Of a stretch of 64,000 bases of DNA, positions 1 through 12,400 are shown piece after piece; position 1 is the stretch's first letter; each line of letters starts with the position of its first letter. The position numbers and the translations under genes are program-made. The DNA comes from Saururus chinensis (Eukaryota > Streptophyta > Magnoliopsida > Piperales > Saururaceae): contig CP141143.1 of the NCBI GenBank assembly GCA_035235625.1, positions 15,173,092-15,237,091 on the forward strand. The letters run 5' to 3'. The notes beneath the pieces are model-generated. The model worked only from the letters and a program-made list of their open reading frames with translations. It searched no databases and was not told where the DNA came from.

Positions 1-992
1 GATATTTTAAGCAAAAAAATGTTCATTATCACATATTTATATGTAAACATTTCGATATATATGGAATATATTATTGTCTCGAAATTCAAATCGCAGGTTG
101 GCAACATGGGCACTTGTATAATTTTAAGAATTGCCTTCAGTTTTCTTTTTTTTTTTGGCACTAACTACCTAGAGTTGATTACTCTTGTACTGGTTCAAAC
201 ACTCTCTTTGTACTGCACTTCTGCTGAAATTATAGTAAACAATATTGCCACAATCATAACAAATGAAAATACCTATGATTCTTAAATAAATCCCGTGGTA
301 TTAACAGAGTGAGTCATCGACAGGGTTTTCCCAATATTTTAGGCAGCAAAATTGATATTATAAAAAAATTCAGTCAATATGGGTGATCCCAATAATGTTC
401 TGCTAGGTCAACTAGTTATTATTATTTTTTTAAAGATTTTCACCTTGTAGCGATATTTACAATGTACACTTTTTCCTATTATTTAGTCAATCTCCACTTA
501 GAAATGACAAAAAGAAAATCAGACATTTGACGTAGTGTGAAGTTCTTAATTTGGAGCATGTATTCACCATCTACTTCACAGGACTAATACATGTGGTGGG
601 TCCCTTATAGTTTACTACGTCATAATTGCACTAAGTCCCTTCCCTTAAATCATGATATTTCAGTATCTTATGGTTATAAGGTTCCTATATATAACATTTT
701 ACAACGCACAACTATGATTTCATATCTTTCTACAAAATAAAGTAGCGCTGCAACTCTGAAAAAAAATTAACAAGCAGTTGCCATGTTAAAAACATTTAAC
801 TCATATAGTATCTGAAGAAGGGCAGCAAGAATCCACGAAAATATAACACTAAATCTTCGCCAATCCGAACCAGCGATGCAATAATTATTTTTTGGGGTGA
901 ACAGCTTAAAAGGATCCATGGGCATGTCTCTTTCGCGATTTTAAGCATATCTTGTTGTCTGGTCTTTTTATCTGAACTTGGTACGAGGAGAG
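1..992. other. Upstream region of the SPEAR gene; no gene seen
   Basis: This stretch is AT-rich and carries no coding pattern. The short open frames in it use non-ATG starts and low-complexity sequence. It presumably contains the promoter and 5' leader of the gene that starts at 993. A TATA-like run lies at 686-694, about 300 bp before the start codon, which would imply a long leader. Confidence 0.5.
686..694 (+). promoter_or_regulatory. Candidate TATA box of the SPEAR gene
   Basis: A TATATATAA run sits about 300 bp upstream of the ATG at 993. It is the best TATA-like match in the preceding kilobase, but AT-rich plant intergenic DNA gives such matches by chance. It is only a candidate. Confidence 0.25.
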
Positions 993-2239
993 ATGGATGA
1001 CAGATACTTTGGTGAATCGAGTCTAGGTAAGGGAAGGTCCGGGTCTTCTAGGAAGGGGAAGAAGAGCAGTTCAGACAAGCCGAAGCAGCCACAAAGGGGT
1101 CTTGGGGTAGCTCAATTAGAGAAGATCAGATTAAGTAGCCAAACGGCTTGTTCTTACATTCCATCCTTCCACAATCCTTCTGCTACTAATGTCCAGGTAC
1201 TTGGAATTTCTGTTGGCCCGAATTTGATCATGCCATGTGCTTATCACTGATTTACTGTTTTGTTGCTTGCTGGTTATCATTTTCGTGTATCAAGGAAGGC
1301 GATCTGCGAACGGAAATGGGGTTTCCATCATCCCTGTCACCGGCTTCTTATATTACAAATTCTCCTTTTGGCTTTCGTCCCAACATTATGGTACGCCTGA
1401 TATTTATGTAGTCTGTTTCTCCTCCCTTTTTTGAGTTCAGAAAGTAGAAGATACAGCCAAATAACATCATTAAGATATCGTCGGTTCCCCCTTTCGTTTA
1501 TCTTCAACATATAATCATAGTGAACAAGAAAAAGAACAGATTGACGTGCACTTGTCTTCTTAAATATATTTGATGAAGCTAGTTTATTCCATTTGAGGGA
1601 ACTGTATTTTGACGACTGTCAGCTTGTACTTGCTTTATTTTTCTGTCTGCCGCATTTCCAAGACGAAAGTGTGATATATGTCATGATCACACTAAAAATT
1701 GTCACAAAAAGTGTTTGCTCTTTAATGAAAATAAGACATTGTTTCCTGGTTTTAGATGGGATTTGGAGATATGGATACAAGAGACATGCAACAAGAGGAC
1801 TCCCTATCTTTGGTGGCGACTAGGTAGAGCGTTTTGTCCAAAACTGTACTAGATACTTATTTCAAGTTGAGAACAACGTATTACTTCTGCTTCTTCAACT
1901 GGCAGAACCTTTCAGTTTCTGATTTATCTTAAATTTTCCTCGGGCAAGGTGGAGCAATAACATCATCTTACAGTCCCCACCCTCCATTCAGACTAATGTA
2001 ACACGATCCTTCTTGAGCCTGCCAACCGAGGTTGTTCTTGAACCTAGCTTCCTGTCTGTACCTGTTATAACCTTGTTTTGATTATTTAGCTAAAGTTTTA
2101 CCTAGGCGTTTTTTGTCATCAGGATTTAGCCCTGAAGAAGAGACGGCATGACAGGTGTGATTCAGCTGGATCAAGCAGCCAGACTTCTGAGGCAGGTGAA
2201 GCACAAGAAGTCGACTTGGATCTGAAGCTCTCTCTTTAA
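993..2239 (+). CDS. SPEAR family protein (SPOROCYTELESS-like EAR-containing protein), five exons
   Basis: Proposed coding join: 993-1196, 1295-1390, 1756-1823, 1949-2030 and 2123-2239. All introns are GT-AG and the reading frame is continuous, giving 188 residues. Residues 12-32 are a basic, Ser/Lys-rich stretch. Residues 35-47 are the family signature RGLGVAQLEKIRL. The last residues are LDLKLSL (182-188), an EAR repressor motif of the LxLxL type. SPEAR proteins (including TIE1 and SPL/NZZ relatives) are nuclear adaptors that bind TCP-type factors through the N-terminal region and recruit TOPLESS co-repressors through EAR. The ATG at 993 was chosen because it starts the conserved N-terminal region; the frame extends 15 bp upstream without another ATG. 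Exon 3 ends in phase 2 and is completed by the first base of exon 4, which supports that junction. The choice of splice sites is by eye. The exact SPEAR subgroup is not assigned. Confidence 0.9.
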
Positions 2240-3479
2240 AATGCAGTCAGGCCCGTGAAATGGGTTTCCATTATACTTACAGCTCTATGCTATCTTAATT
2301 TCATTCATTTCCATGCTCATTACAATTGAATTTATACTATTTTAAGTTCATCCGTCGATATGCGAAAGCTGAAATGATTGTAGTAATTTCATCTACAGGA
2401 TTCGATGTAACAGCTGTTGAATTTCTTATCTGTTATGCCTGGAAGTACTAGGAGTTCCTCCATTTGGAATTAGGATCAATTTGGTGTGTCAGAAATACAA
2501 ATAACAAAGCTTAAATAGAGAAAAAAGAGTGTGGAAGAATTCCCATTTTAACCAAGAAGAAGGGTCCATTTTGTTTGAGGTCAATCAAGAACTCTCACTT
2601 TATAGCTCTGAAGATCTGCCCCATTCTAGAACTGTATTTTTTTTATAGAAGTTTATCATCTGATCATATGATTGTAGGCAGGAGCATACGTCTTCATTTA
2701 AATTTATGTACATTTGCATGCACTGTTTTTTATAATCCAAGGAAATGCTAAATGTTTTTCATCATATGTGAGCACTAAATTTCTGTTTAATACTGCCTTT
2801 GATTATCAAAAACTGTCTGGGAAATAACGTTACCCTAGAGAAAGCCTAGGAAACGATTAATTTGATTATGTGGTTCATTAAAAATATTATAATAGTTGTT
2901 TGTTTTTGTTCTTTATAAAACCCAATAACATGTCAAAATAGTAACTAGCTGAATATATCTGATGAGTATGGTATGTTGCCACTTGTGACATATTATTACT
3001 TGTTTGGTACTGTTAAAAAAGTTGAAGAGCTTATTTTAAAATGTTCTAAAACTATAGACTTGAACTCCACACCAAATGTATTGAAATTAACTGAAATAGT
3101 TAAATTTTTAATAGAGCCAATTTGGGGTTTTATACCAAAAAATATAGATAATATAAATAATACTTCGTCTTATATTAATAGCTTTATTTCTATTTTTTAT
3201 CATTTTAATCACACCTCTCTTATGGGTCTAATAATAGTAAAATCTTACTCTATCCCAAGATGAAAAGTGGGGCTTATGGGTAATATTACACTCCCTGTAA
3301 CATCGTTGATATGTGGAGCCAAGATATTCGTGTTGATCGGATGGAGCATTAGCGAGCAATCATCAACGTTTGTTTATTGGACCCCAAAACGGCTGGTTCC
3401 GGTCCAAATTAATCCCCTCGCACCGCCACCAGCCCATCTCCTAGTCTTCACTCACTTCGCTCTCCTCGCCATTATCTAA
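2240..3479. other. 3' flank and intergenic DNA; nothing recognisable
   Basis: This region covers the 3' untranslated region of the SPEAR gene and AT-rich intergenic sequence. Open frames such as that at 2973-3263 have AT-driven composition and no family signature. Confidence 0.5.
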
Positions 3480-4110
3480 GGTTTTCAGCCATGGATTCTC
3501 TTCGTCCTCCTTCCGCCGCCCATGTTTAGGGTTCCCGACCATGGAAGCTCCTCCGCGCCCCCCCTCTTCCCGCCCGTCCTTCCGCTCCTTGTACTATCGG
3601 CTACTGCGAGTGTCTCTGCTGCTGCTACTGCTGTCGGGACATCAATTAGTTCTCGTTATCTTTGTTTGCCTTCAACCTTGTGGTTTTGTTTTTTTCTCTT
3701 TCGATCTCTACACGATCGGACCTCTCGCTGCGCCTCCACCCGAACGCCAACCCTCACACCTGCCCGGCCATTGCTGATGACTCCGTCTCCTTCCAAATCG
3801 ACTCAAGCTTCCGCCCTGACTCCCCCGACTTGGAGCCCCGCCACTCCCGCTCCATTTGCTTGAACCCTTGATGCTCGCGGGGTTGGCGGCTGTGGAGGGT
3901 CTGTTGCGGATGGAGCCAGCGACAGAGGGATCGAGGGGGTTGGAGGAGGGGGGAGGGGGAGGAGGGGAACAGCACTGAAGGACAACATGCTCTCGAAGGG
4001 CTTCGAGGAGGAGGATAAGTAGTTCATGAGGTGGGGGAGGAGGTGGTCGGGGTCGTCATGGCCGGCTAGTAGTAGAACGGTGTGTAGGGTCGCGGTGTTG
4101 GTGTAGACGA
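3480..4110. pseudogene. GC-rich island, possible gene fragment of unknown identity
   Basis: A sharply GC-rich, C/T-skewed block sits in AT-rich DNA. On the minus strand, from about 4135 down to 3980, a frame reads like real protein, with the string GTFVYTNTATLHTVLLLAGH followed by an Asp/His/Leu-rich stretch. It then runs into Pro/Leu-rich low complexity and stops near 3803. On the plus strand all three frames are open for 70-110 codons but look like Pro/Ser-rich low complexity, with Leu-rich starts. No complete gene model with a start, introns and a stop could be built. It may be a truncated first exon or a fragment captured by a transposon. I do not recognise the family. Confidence 0.3.
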
Positions 4111-4224
4111 ATGTGCCAAAAATGGAATTTTGGGGTTTGCTTTATTTTGTTTTGTGTGAGAAGTATCAAAGACCAATCTAAATACATAAAATAAGCTAAA
4201 GAGAGTAATTAATATAAAATATTT

Positions 4225-4263
4225 TTTTTATATATTAGAGCTATTAATATAAGACGGAGGGAG
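4225..4263 (-). mobile_element. Single Stowaway-like terminus (partial MITE)
   Basis: The plus strand ends in ATATAAGACGGAGGGAG. Its reverse complement is the classic Stowaway terminus beginning CTCCCTCCGTC. I could not find a matching opposite end within 150 bp, so this looks like a truncated copy. Confidence 0.45.
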
Positions 4264-4571
4264 AGAAACCATGGTTCATCAGTAATCAATCAATCAAAAC
4301 GTATCCACTATAATGTCCGGCTATTACGGAAATGAATCATATTTTTCGCAAATATTTGTCACCTGCCCCTAAAGATGAATGTGAAAATTTTTGGAAACAC
4401 GAGTCTCTCTTCTTTTTGGTACAAGGAAGTATGAGTTCTTGATATATAACATGTAGAATAATCTCTATCTACCACTTGAATAAGAAGCTGTAAATTTAAA
4501 AGTATGTTCAAGTTCCTTCTGCATATTATGCTTAGAAAAAAAATAACAGGAAATTCTGATTTAATAGTGTA

Positions 4572-4714
4572 CTTCCTCTGTCTTAAATTAATAGTTACAT
4601 ATTTTTTTAAAATGAACTAAGTGTTTTAAAATAAAATAAAATAAAATTTAAAATAAATTTTAATTAATTTATTTAAAAAAACTAAATATAATTATTAATA
4701 TAAGATGGAATGAG
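4572..4714. mobile_element. Stowaway-like MITE (143 bp) with TA target duplication
   Basis: The left end reads CTTCCTCTGTCTTAAATTAA. The reverse complement of the right end reads CTCATTCCATCTTATATTAA. TA dinucleotides flank both ends (4570-4571 and 4715-4716). The interior is AT-rich and non-coding. Size, TA target and ends resembling CTCCCTCCGTCTTATATTAA are typical of Tc1/mariner-derived Stowaway MITEs. Confidence 0.75.
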
Positions 4715-4718
4715 TATT

Positions 4719-5654
4719 ACTAATGAGAGATCAAACCTCTGTTGATCTTCGTTGATTTGATGCTCTTATTTCTCGCAACCTTGAAGAAGGTTGTGTCACA
4801 TTCTTGCTCTTAAATCTTTCTCCATTAAACTTTCATATTTTTCTCAGAAAAGAAGCAGAAGAATTTGTTATTGTAGCTCATACCATCTACAAGGAAAAAA
4901 GGCACTTGTGCTAATAGAAAAATGAAGAAATTTTTTCCTTAAAAAACAAAAATAATGAACTGGAAAGTGTTTCGATCAGCGGAAGCCAACCACTTAAACA
5001 ATACCTTCCCTGGTGAATTTGAAGACAGAATATAAAACTAGTTGACATATTGGAGAAGCCAAGCAAGCTAAGTAAAGTTAGAATATGACATAAAAAATTA
5101 ATATGTTAATTTTTTTTGAATTGGCGAGTCACACAAAGAGTTTGGCTTTGTTATATCTCTAGAATGTATATAGTGTATCGCTAGAATTCAATAATGTTTG
5201 TAGGCATATAAGGACTAAGGAGCCCACCTTTGCAAGGCATTAGCATCACATCTTGCATCCAACCAGTTCTTCTATATGCTCGAATGCATAATGCAATTCA
5301 ATGTTGTTACCAATAGGTATCCATGAGGAATATTTTTCTCCTTAAAATTTCAAATCTCATATGTCAATGAGTAGTTTTGCTGTTGCTCAAAATATTAGGC
5401 ATGTCTAAAAGTATACTTGGCTGACAAAATCCCCTAATGGTGGAAATTGTATAATAGTGAACAACCAAAGAAGAATGAAGGAATGTGAGAGAAGACATGG
5501 CGTTGTATAACAAAGTATATCAATGGCGACAACTCCTTACTAATGGAGGACGTAGATCTTGATGATGAAAAGGGATCATTAATGCAAAAGACGTCACAGC
5601 CGGTTCCACTCAATTGGTCATGAGATCAAGAAAACTAGTTTTTGCTAAATAGAC
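4719..5654. other. Intergenic DNA, nothing recognisable
   Basis: AT-rich sequence without a coding frame, RNA gene or clear repeat. Confidence 0.5.
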
Positions 5655-6037
5655 AACAGGAACCCTTTCAATTGGCATTTTGAGAGTTGATATGCATCAG
5701 AACATGAACAGATGAACCTGTAAAGAAGACCATAAAATGCTCTCCTTTGATCTTCTGATGTTTTGTATGTTGAATAAATAATATATCCTGAGATTTTGTG
5801 ATGAGAAGCAAGGACAAAGTTGATAGGCTTGACATAAGGCATCAAACAACATGAACCCTTTGAATTGGCGCATTTCGAGAGTTTGATATGTATTTAAACA
5901 TGAAGGGATGAACCTGCAATGAAGCCCATAAAATGCTCTCCTTCGTTAATCTTTTAATGTTTTATATGTTGAATAAATAATATATCCTGAGATTTTGTGA
6001 TGAGAAGCAAGGGCGAAGCTGATAAGCTTGACATATT
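5655..6037. repeat. Tandem duplication, two copies of about 193 bp
   Basis: Both units begin around GAACCCTTT-AATTGGC (5660 and 5853). They share long near-identical stretches including TTGAATAAATAATATATCCT and the following GATTTTGTGATGAGAAGCAA. The period is 193 bp and divergence is modest. It is non-coding. Confidence 0.8.
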
Positions 6038-6064
6038 TCTAAAAAAATTAAATATTACCACGAG

Positions 6065-6205
6065 TAATGCTATTGTAACTTGAAGTTTCACACATCAAAA
6101 TTTTACTTCATCATTTTTATACCATTGATGTGTGAGGCTTATTTTTATGGGCCCCACTCATCTAGAGTTTTGACATGTGAAACTTCACGTCACTCAAGCA
6201 TATTT
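6065..6205. mobile_element. Short foldback (MITE-like) element
   Basis: The left arm contains CTTGAAGTTTCACACATCAAAA. The right arm contains TTTTGACATGTGAAACTTCACG, which pairs with it. The intervening sequence is also partly self-complementary. No target duplication was fixed with confidence. Confidence 0.45.
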
Positions 6206-6229
6206 CTATTACCACCAGTCTATGACATG

Positions 6230-7760
6230 TTGGCATTGTGATTCTTGTCTAGTTGAAATTGTTACTTTTACCCTAGTTATGGTCCATTTTTGTGACATAT
6301 CATCTAAGGGCTATAGGGTTAGTGTGATATTAATATAAAAACTTCAAAATACAAACTCCAACCAAAGACAAAAGCCCAAAAAGATAATTCAAGCTTCAAG
6401 AAGGCCATGTGAAAAACAAGAGACAAAGGCTCAAGCCCAAAGAGGACAAGGAACAAGCTTCAAGACAAAAAGCCTAAGAATTGGTCAAGGTCTCTTAATT
6501 CTAGTCTATTGGCCCCAAAAGACAAGTTATTCAGCTCTTAGGTTGGTTAGAGAAAAGACTCATCCAACTCATGTAAGGAAAATACAACTATACCCAAACA
6601 TAAGCCTAAATTAAGACCCAAACATAGACCCAATGGAATCCCTTAACTATAAATACACTCTCTTGGGTGAAGTTGAAATCACTTCTCATTCCCTTGTGTC
6701 TTGACTTGGGTTATTAAATCATGAGGAGAGACTCATAAAAGTGTCCCGAGTTTTCTTTCCCTTATAAGATCGAAGTTTAGTAGACTTTCAATCAAGATCT
6801 TGGGAAAGAACTAGAGACCTCTTAGATTCGATTTTATATCCCCCATAATAAAATTATTTTGAAATTTTTGTATGTTTTGATTAGTCTTCTTCCCCTGAAA
6901 ATGGTCCACGAGATTTCTTTAAGGAATAAAATAGTCCATGAGATTTCTTTAAGGAATAATAATAATGGGTTAAGACTATTTGACAATAGTTTCTTAGGTC
7001 AAATAGGTACATCTTTTAGAAACCCATGTTTTTCTGTCCAAATAGCCTCAAGAATTTTGAAGCACTGATTTCAATCTAAGGATGGACAGTGGAAGACCGA
7101 AAGCTTGAAACATGTGTTCAAGAAAAGGTGTAGGATATTCAATTCTCACAAAAGAGTATAAGTGATCTAAATCTTTTTTTAATTTTGAGAGAATGGAGTA
7201 AATCAGGGGTTGAAACACGTAGTAAGAGAGATATGAGTTTGGGTATAACCTGTGGAGAGTTCAAGAGTAACTCTAGGTGAGTGTGAATTCACTCAAAGTT
7301 GTGTAACAGTTAACGTTGAGCCAATGAAAACCATACAGTTAACGATGAACCGAATAAAACTGTATGTTGTACATGGTTGAGGGTGGGCTTGAAACCCTCA
7401 CATAGTAGAAAGTTGAGGTGCCTTGCATTTGGTGCTTCGAGAGTGTGGATGTAGGTGTTGTCTGGTTCTCGATGCTCAAGCAACGCTATAAATCTCTTAT
7501 GTGCATTATGATTGCTCTTGATTGTTCATCTATCATATATAATCACCATTAGGCTATGTAGGTTAAAGTCACTCCCTCACCACATAATGAGTTTGTTAAC
7601 TTTAGATATATTGAACTTGTGTGTGCTTTAAAATGAACTATCATTGTGGATTGACTTTCACTTGCTTAATCACAAAATAGAAATTATTTAAGTAAGATTC
7701 AAAGTTTTAAGCAAAGTCCTATTTACCCCCCTCTAGGACATAGCGCTCCTTAGTGGATTT
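6230..7760 (+). mobile_element. Decayed LTR-like sequence with a TATA box
   Basis: This block is non-coding. It has a good TATA box (CTATAAATAC, 6648-6657) and a run of C's followed by CTCTAGGAC near its right end (about 7725-7740), a feature often seen near the end of copia-type 5' LTR/leader sequences. A possible TG start is TGTTGGCATTG at about 6229. I found no convincing target duplication or primer-binding site, so the limits are approximate. Confidence 0.35.
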
Positions 7761-8961
7761 TCAGAAATCACATAGTGACACGACTCTTTCTAGAAAAAAA
7801 GTATTGTTTGTATGCATTAGATGCACCAATGTTTTGTTTGTATGAGCTTCATGCATTGTTAGCATTGCATGTGACTATTACTCAAGGGGCAAGCGGGTTT
7901 AGAATTTGCAACCCACCCCTATTTACATGTGCGCCATTTAGATCTAATAGTGCATGATGTGCCCCACTCACTAATTTTTTTCAAGGTAACTCTATTACCA
8001 TATGAAGTTTAGGAGCCTCTCTATTTGGAGAAGAGGTAGATGTATTTTGATCAATTTCCTTCTTCATGTGCTAGGATTAAAGGCTAAGTAATAGTAAAAT
8101 CTTAATGATAGAGTTGACACTTCAATCAAGATTTTGGATCCCAATTGAAGATGGATTGGCTTTTGATATGGATATGTCTAATGTATCTATATGCACCCCC
8201 AAAAACCCCAAGTACCTTGTTTCTGTTTTATCCCTGGTAAAATTCAATAAAATTTATCCTCATACCCCAAAAAATATAAATATTTTGTTCCCCTTCCTGC
8301 ATTCTTCTTCTTAGGCGCCAAGCTCTAGCAGTGCTTGACAACATGAACTCTCTCCTCTTCTCAACCCTTGCATGTGCCAGTTAGGGCATTTCTAGCCACG
8401 CCAGACAGATTTGGTTGTCGCCAAGCCTACCTACCATAGTTGGACCTGGTCTAGCATGGCTTCTAGGCTTTTTCGCTAGCTGGCAATGACCAAACTTGTT
8501 ATGGAGGGCATGGCTAGGCCGGGGCCAAACATGGTTTGGCATGGCCTCTAGGCCACTACCCTAGTTAGCATAGGCCACTAGCTAGAGACTGGCCACAACC
8601 AGTCTAGACTAGTCTAGTTAGGTGGTGTCATGTGAGTACTGTAAAGTTTTATCGTTCACTGCTTACTATTTGCTTTCATTTTTTTGTTGTAATAGTTTTG
8701 TTTAATTACAATTTTTTTTGGTTTATTTTGAATTTAATTAAAAAAATATTAGTATCTAGCTTAATCCACCAAGTTACCATACTAATTATTGTTATTTTCT
8801 ATGTAAGTTCTTTTATTAAGGAAGTGGGCCCTACCATAGGACCCATGACCGTCTCGGGTGATGTGCCAACTTCTTGGGTCATTGATTCTCACTTAACATT
8901 TTAGATGGGCTTGGGCCTTGTCACATTAATTCTAGCTCATTTTCTTAGTGGGTTCACTTAT
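7761..8961. other. Intergenic DNA with short repeats
   Basis: No coding pattern. Around 8175-8215 is a stretch resembling one arm of the foldback element at 62647-62766 (shared TCTATATGCACCCC). 8380-8620 has many short imperfect repeats of CTAG/GGCC type. 8957-8961 (CTTAT) is one copy of the target duplication of the split solo LTR described next. Confidence 0.45.
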
Positions 8962-9415
8962 TGTCACGCCCGAGGTTTTTTCACATATTTACTTTTAAAA
9001 TTTTACTAAAATTTCTTTTTCAAAACACGAATGTAAATTAAATTAATTCAAAAAATTCAAAACATGTGAAAATAATTTTCGTAAATTAATTCATAATACG
9101 ACAAAACTAAAATTCTCAGGCGTGACCCGAATCGAAAACATATAAGGAAAACTTGTCATGGCCATGGTCTTTAAAAACAAATACATCTCAGGCCTTTCTG
9201 AGTACAAGTTCTTCAACAGTTTGTGTTTTGATTCATATATAGTAGGTACACAAGTCCAGAAAATAATAAAGTTTTCTTACCTTAACCAATACAAGAGATC
9301 GTGACACTAAAATATACATAGCCTCACTATGATTTCGCTGCACTCCAGGTCGAGGAAGGATAGTTCACCACAGGGAGAAGTCCAGTCCAAAAAGTTATCG
9401 ATCAACCTGCAAAAG
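8962..9415 (-). mobile_element. Split solo LTR ('LTR3'), 3'-terminal segment, antisense
   Basis: In minus-strand reading this is the 3' end of a large LTR, finishing GGGCGTGACA at 8962. It aligns by eye with the 3' ends of the copies ending at 14110, 20024 and 56251. Shared landmarks include GTGCCACGATCT-like, TTGTACTCAG and the GCGCCTGAGGATATTTG-like stretch. It is cut at 9415 by the later insertion of the solo LTR at 9416-14110. Outside its end, 8957-8961 is CTTAT, the complement of ATAAG at 34568-34572. Confidence 0.85.
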
Positions 9416-12400
9416 TGTAATGCCCTTGATTTTCCCTACGATTTTTTATGTTTTTCTTGTGATTTTTCTTGTCATTTTCAGCAGGAAAATGTGACGTGTT
9501 GGCATATTTGGCCTTAGTATTTGTATCCGTAGTCAGGTGTGGGGTTCAGTCATAGGCCATGGGCCTGGACGCACGTTTATGACGTGAAAAATTGAGAGAG
9601 AATGAAAGTGTCGAGCCCGAGCCCAATCCAGACCATTCTGGAAGAGAAACGCCCCCCCCCCCTCACCTCTTCGATAGCTCTATGTCCTAGCCACTGGTGG
9701 CCACCAGTGGGCCATAGGGCCGGTGCAGCCAGCTCCGCCCTAACCATGCAATGGCAGGGGGGCCTCCGCCTCGGCCACCACGATAGCTCCGGCCTCCGTG
9801 GATCCCCCCCCCCCCCCCCCCCAAATCAGCCCTTTCCCTCCCTATTTAGAGTTTGAGCCGCCGGCGTGGGCTGGCAAGGGCCGGCTTGGCGATGGCCAGG
9901 GATGGCCATACCCAGCCCAACCTCTCTTGGTTTGGTCTCCTGACTCCCTCCCCTTTTGCCCTTTTTTTCACTGCCTTATTGTTTTGATTAAAAGTGGCCT
10001 CCAGCGACGAGCCACCGTCGAGGACCTCCGTCCAGCCCCGGCTTGGTCTGGCGAAGTTAGTGGAACATCCCTCCCTTCCCAGTTCTGCCTCCACCCTTCC
10101 TCTTTCCTCCGGCAAGATGCTTGCATCCTCCCCTATTTATGTCTGTGACGGAATTTGAGGTTGCGCCAGTGAAAGCCAGCATCCAGCTCGCATTCGTCGG
10201 CTAGCCTATGGCTGGCGACAATAGGGCTATCCTCCCAACCAGCTCCGACACCCCCCACGGCCGCTCGACCCTAGCTGGTTTCCTCCAGTCGGTCCCTCTC
10301 CTCTGTTTTTGGTTTGATAGGAATTGTGGCCGCGTCAGCGGAAGCAAGCCTCTAGTGAGCTTATGGTCGACCAACCTTGGCCTGGAGGCACTGGTGTAGC
10401 CGCCTCCACCGAGCTCCACCCTGCTTTGCCACCTTCCCTCCCCGGCCCTATTTTCCCCTCTAGTCAGCCCCTATTTTCGGTATGTCTATTTTGGACGTTG
10501 TATCGTTTCCAGTTGGATGCCAAACCTAGCCAAGTGGACCTTCATTGGCTCCGCCCCGACCCAGCAGCGATGGTGGAGCACTGTACCCAGTTCCATTCCA
10601 CCGTACCTGGCTTGGTCCAGCTGCTTTCACTGGAATGAGTAGCTTTCCCCTTGGCCGGACCCCATTTTCCAATGTGTGTAGCATACACCGGTCAAAGAAG
10701 GATCGTTTTGCTGCAACCGTGGGCCATGTTTGGCCAACCTTGTCATAGTGATGGCCCCATCTGGGCCGGTTCGACCTCATCTGACCCCAGCTCCTCTTTG
10801 TGGCTTATAGCCCCAAACTAGTTCCACCTCACTGGCATGTCTACTATTGACCCCTCTTGCCCATTTTACGTCGTCGATACTGGATGGCCTCTGGCAAGAT
10901 TCTATATGACCTATCTTGACCGAACATGGATGAGTTCACTTACATAGGCCTTGGCTAGTGACGGCCTCATAGCTTTTGCTTGACCTTGAACCTTTTCCCC
11001 GTCCTCTATTGTGCAAGATGCACAGCTACCCACACCATTGGTTTTGGTTGTGGGTGGTGATCGGCAATGTCGCCGCTTTGATTGGCCATCACTAGGGCCT
11101 TAGCCGTGTTGGCCCTTTATGAGCCTTGGACCGCCTCTGTCTAGCCTCTCCCCCTCCCATTTGGCCATGTGTGCATATAGCCGCGCGTGTGGTTTAGGGA
11201 TTAGGTGCCGCTTTGGCTCCGCCTGACCATTGGATGGCTCCCCATCGTCTGGATTTGACCACCAGAGTTCACCACCTCTCCTCTGTCTTTTAGTGTCGCT
11301 CCACGTCCTCCGCCCTTATGTGGGCCCTTGTGAACGCAAAATTGATGCCGTTACGTGCTGTCCATGGCCGATTTCGATGTCTTATGACCAGTTGAGTATT
11401 GTTCAACCGCCAATTGAATTTTAGTGTGTACACCTGGACCTTCGGTTGCACGTGCCACTCGTTGGCACGATCTTTCTCCCAGACACCCATGGTGTGCCGC
11501 CATGGATCCTGGATTTTCCGCATTGACATTTTTCACCCTTGTTTGGCCACAAGTAGTTCCGGCGCTTCCTAAAACCTCGGGACAACAGCTCTCTCAACTT
11601 AACAAGGGTTTTGACTGCCAACTCGGCCATCGACGCCGCCACTGTTGTATGCTCACCATCAAACGTCATGATTACGAGGTAGGGGAGCTTTGAACTCGTA
11701 ATTTCATGATAACATGCTTTGAATGATAGTAGCATGCTAGGATTGTAAGATTCCATGTTTTGGATATTAAATCATGATCTATTTGTATGATGTAAGATAA
11801 TGAATTATGCTACATTGAGATATATATGATATGTATGAGATGTATGTATGTTTTATGGATGTGGAATAAGTATGTGCTAGTGATGGCTAGCGAATATGTT
11901 AGTATGCTACGTATGTGTATTATGGACATGCTAGTGATTGCTAGCGATTGTGAGTTAGTTATGTATATGGGTTGTGTATGGGCAGAAGTTTGGTGACGAA
12001 CGATAAGAGATGATAGAGGGTTGGTACAAAGTTGGATGTGTAAGCATGTGACGAAAGACGGCGGACATAAGTTTGACAGGCGAGGATTTGAGCGGATTGG
12101 TTTGGTTTGGAGTGACGTCAGGGGTTCGGTAAGTAAGAGGACTTAGGCTTGGAGTTTTATGGAGGTTTATTAGACAGTAAGAGCGTGCATAATTGTACAA
12201 GCATAACGTATAAATTATGAAGTGAAAAGTAAGCATAATAAGTGAGGTATTAAGTAAGAGGGTGATAACGGGAATCTACTGTGTGGAACTCAGTTGGATG
12301 ACGTATGTGTAAGATGTCTTGGCCATAAGGTGGATGGCGGAGACTGTATGATTATGTAAGTATTTGATGTACGGTGAGTTGATCATGATATGGACAGGTT

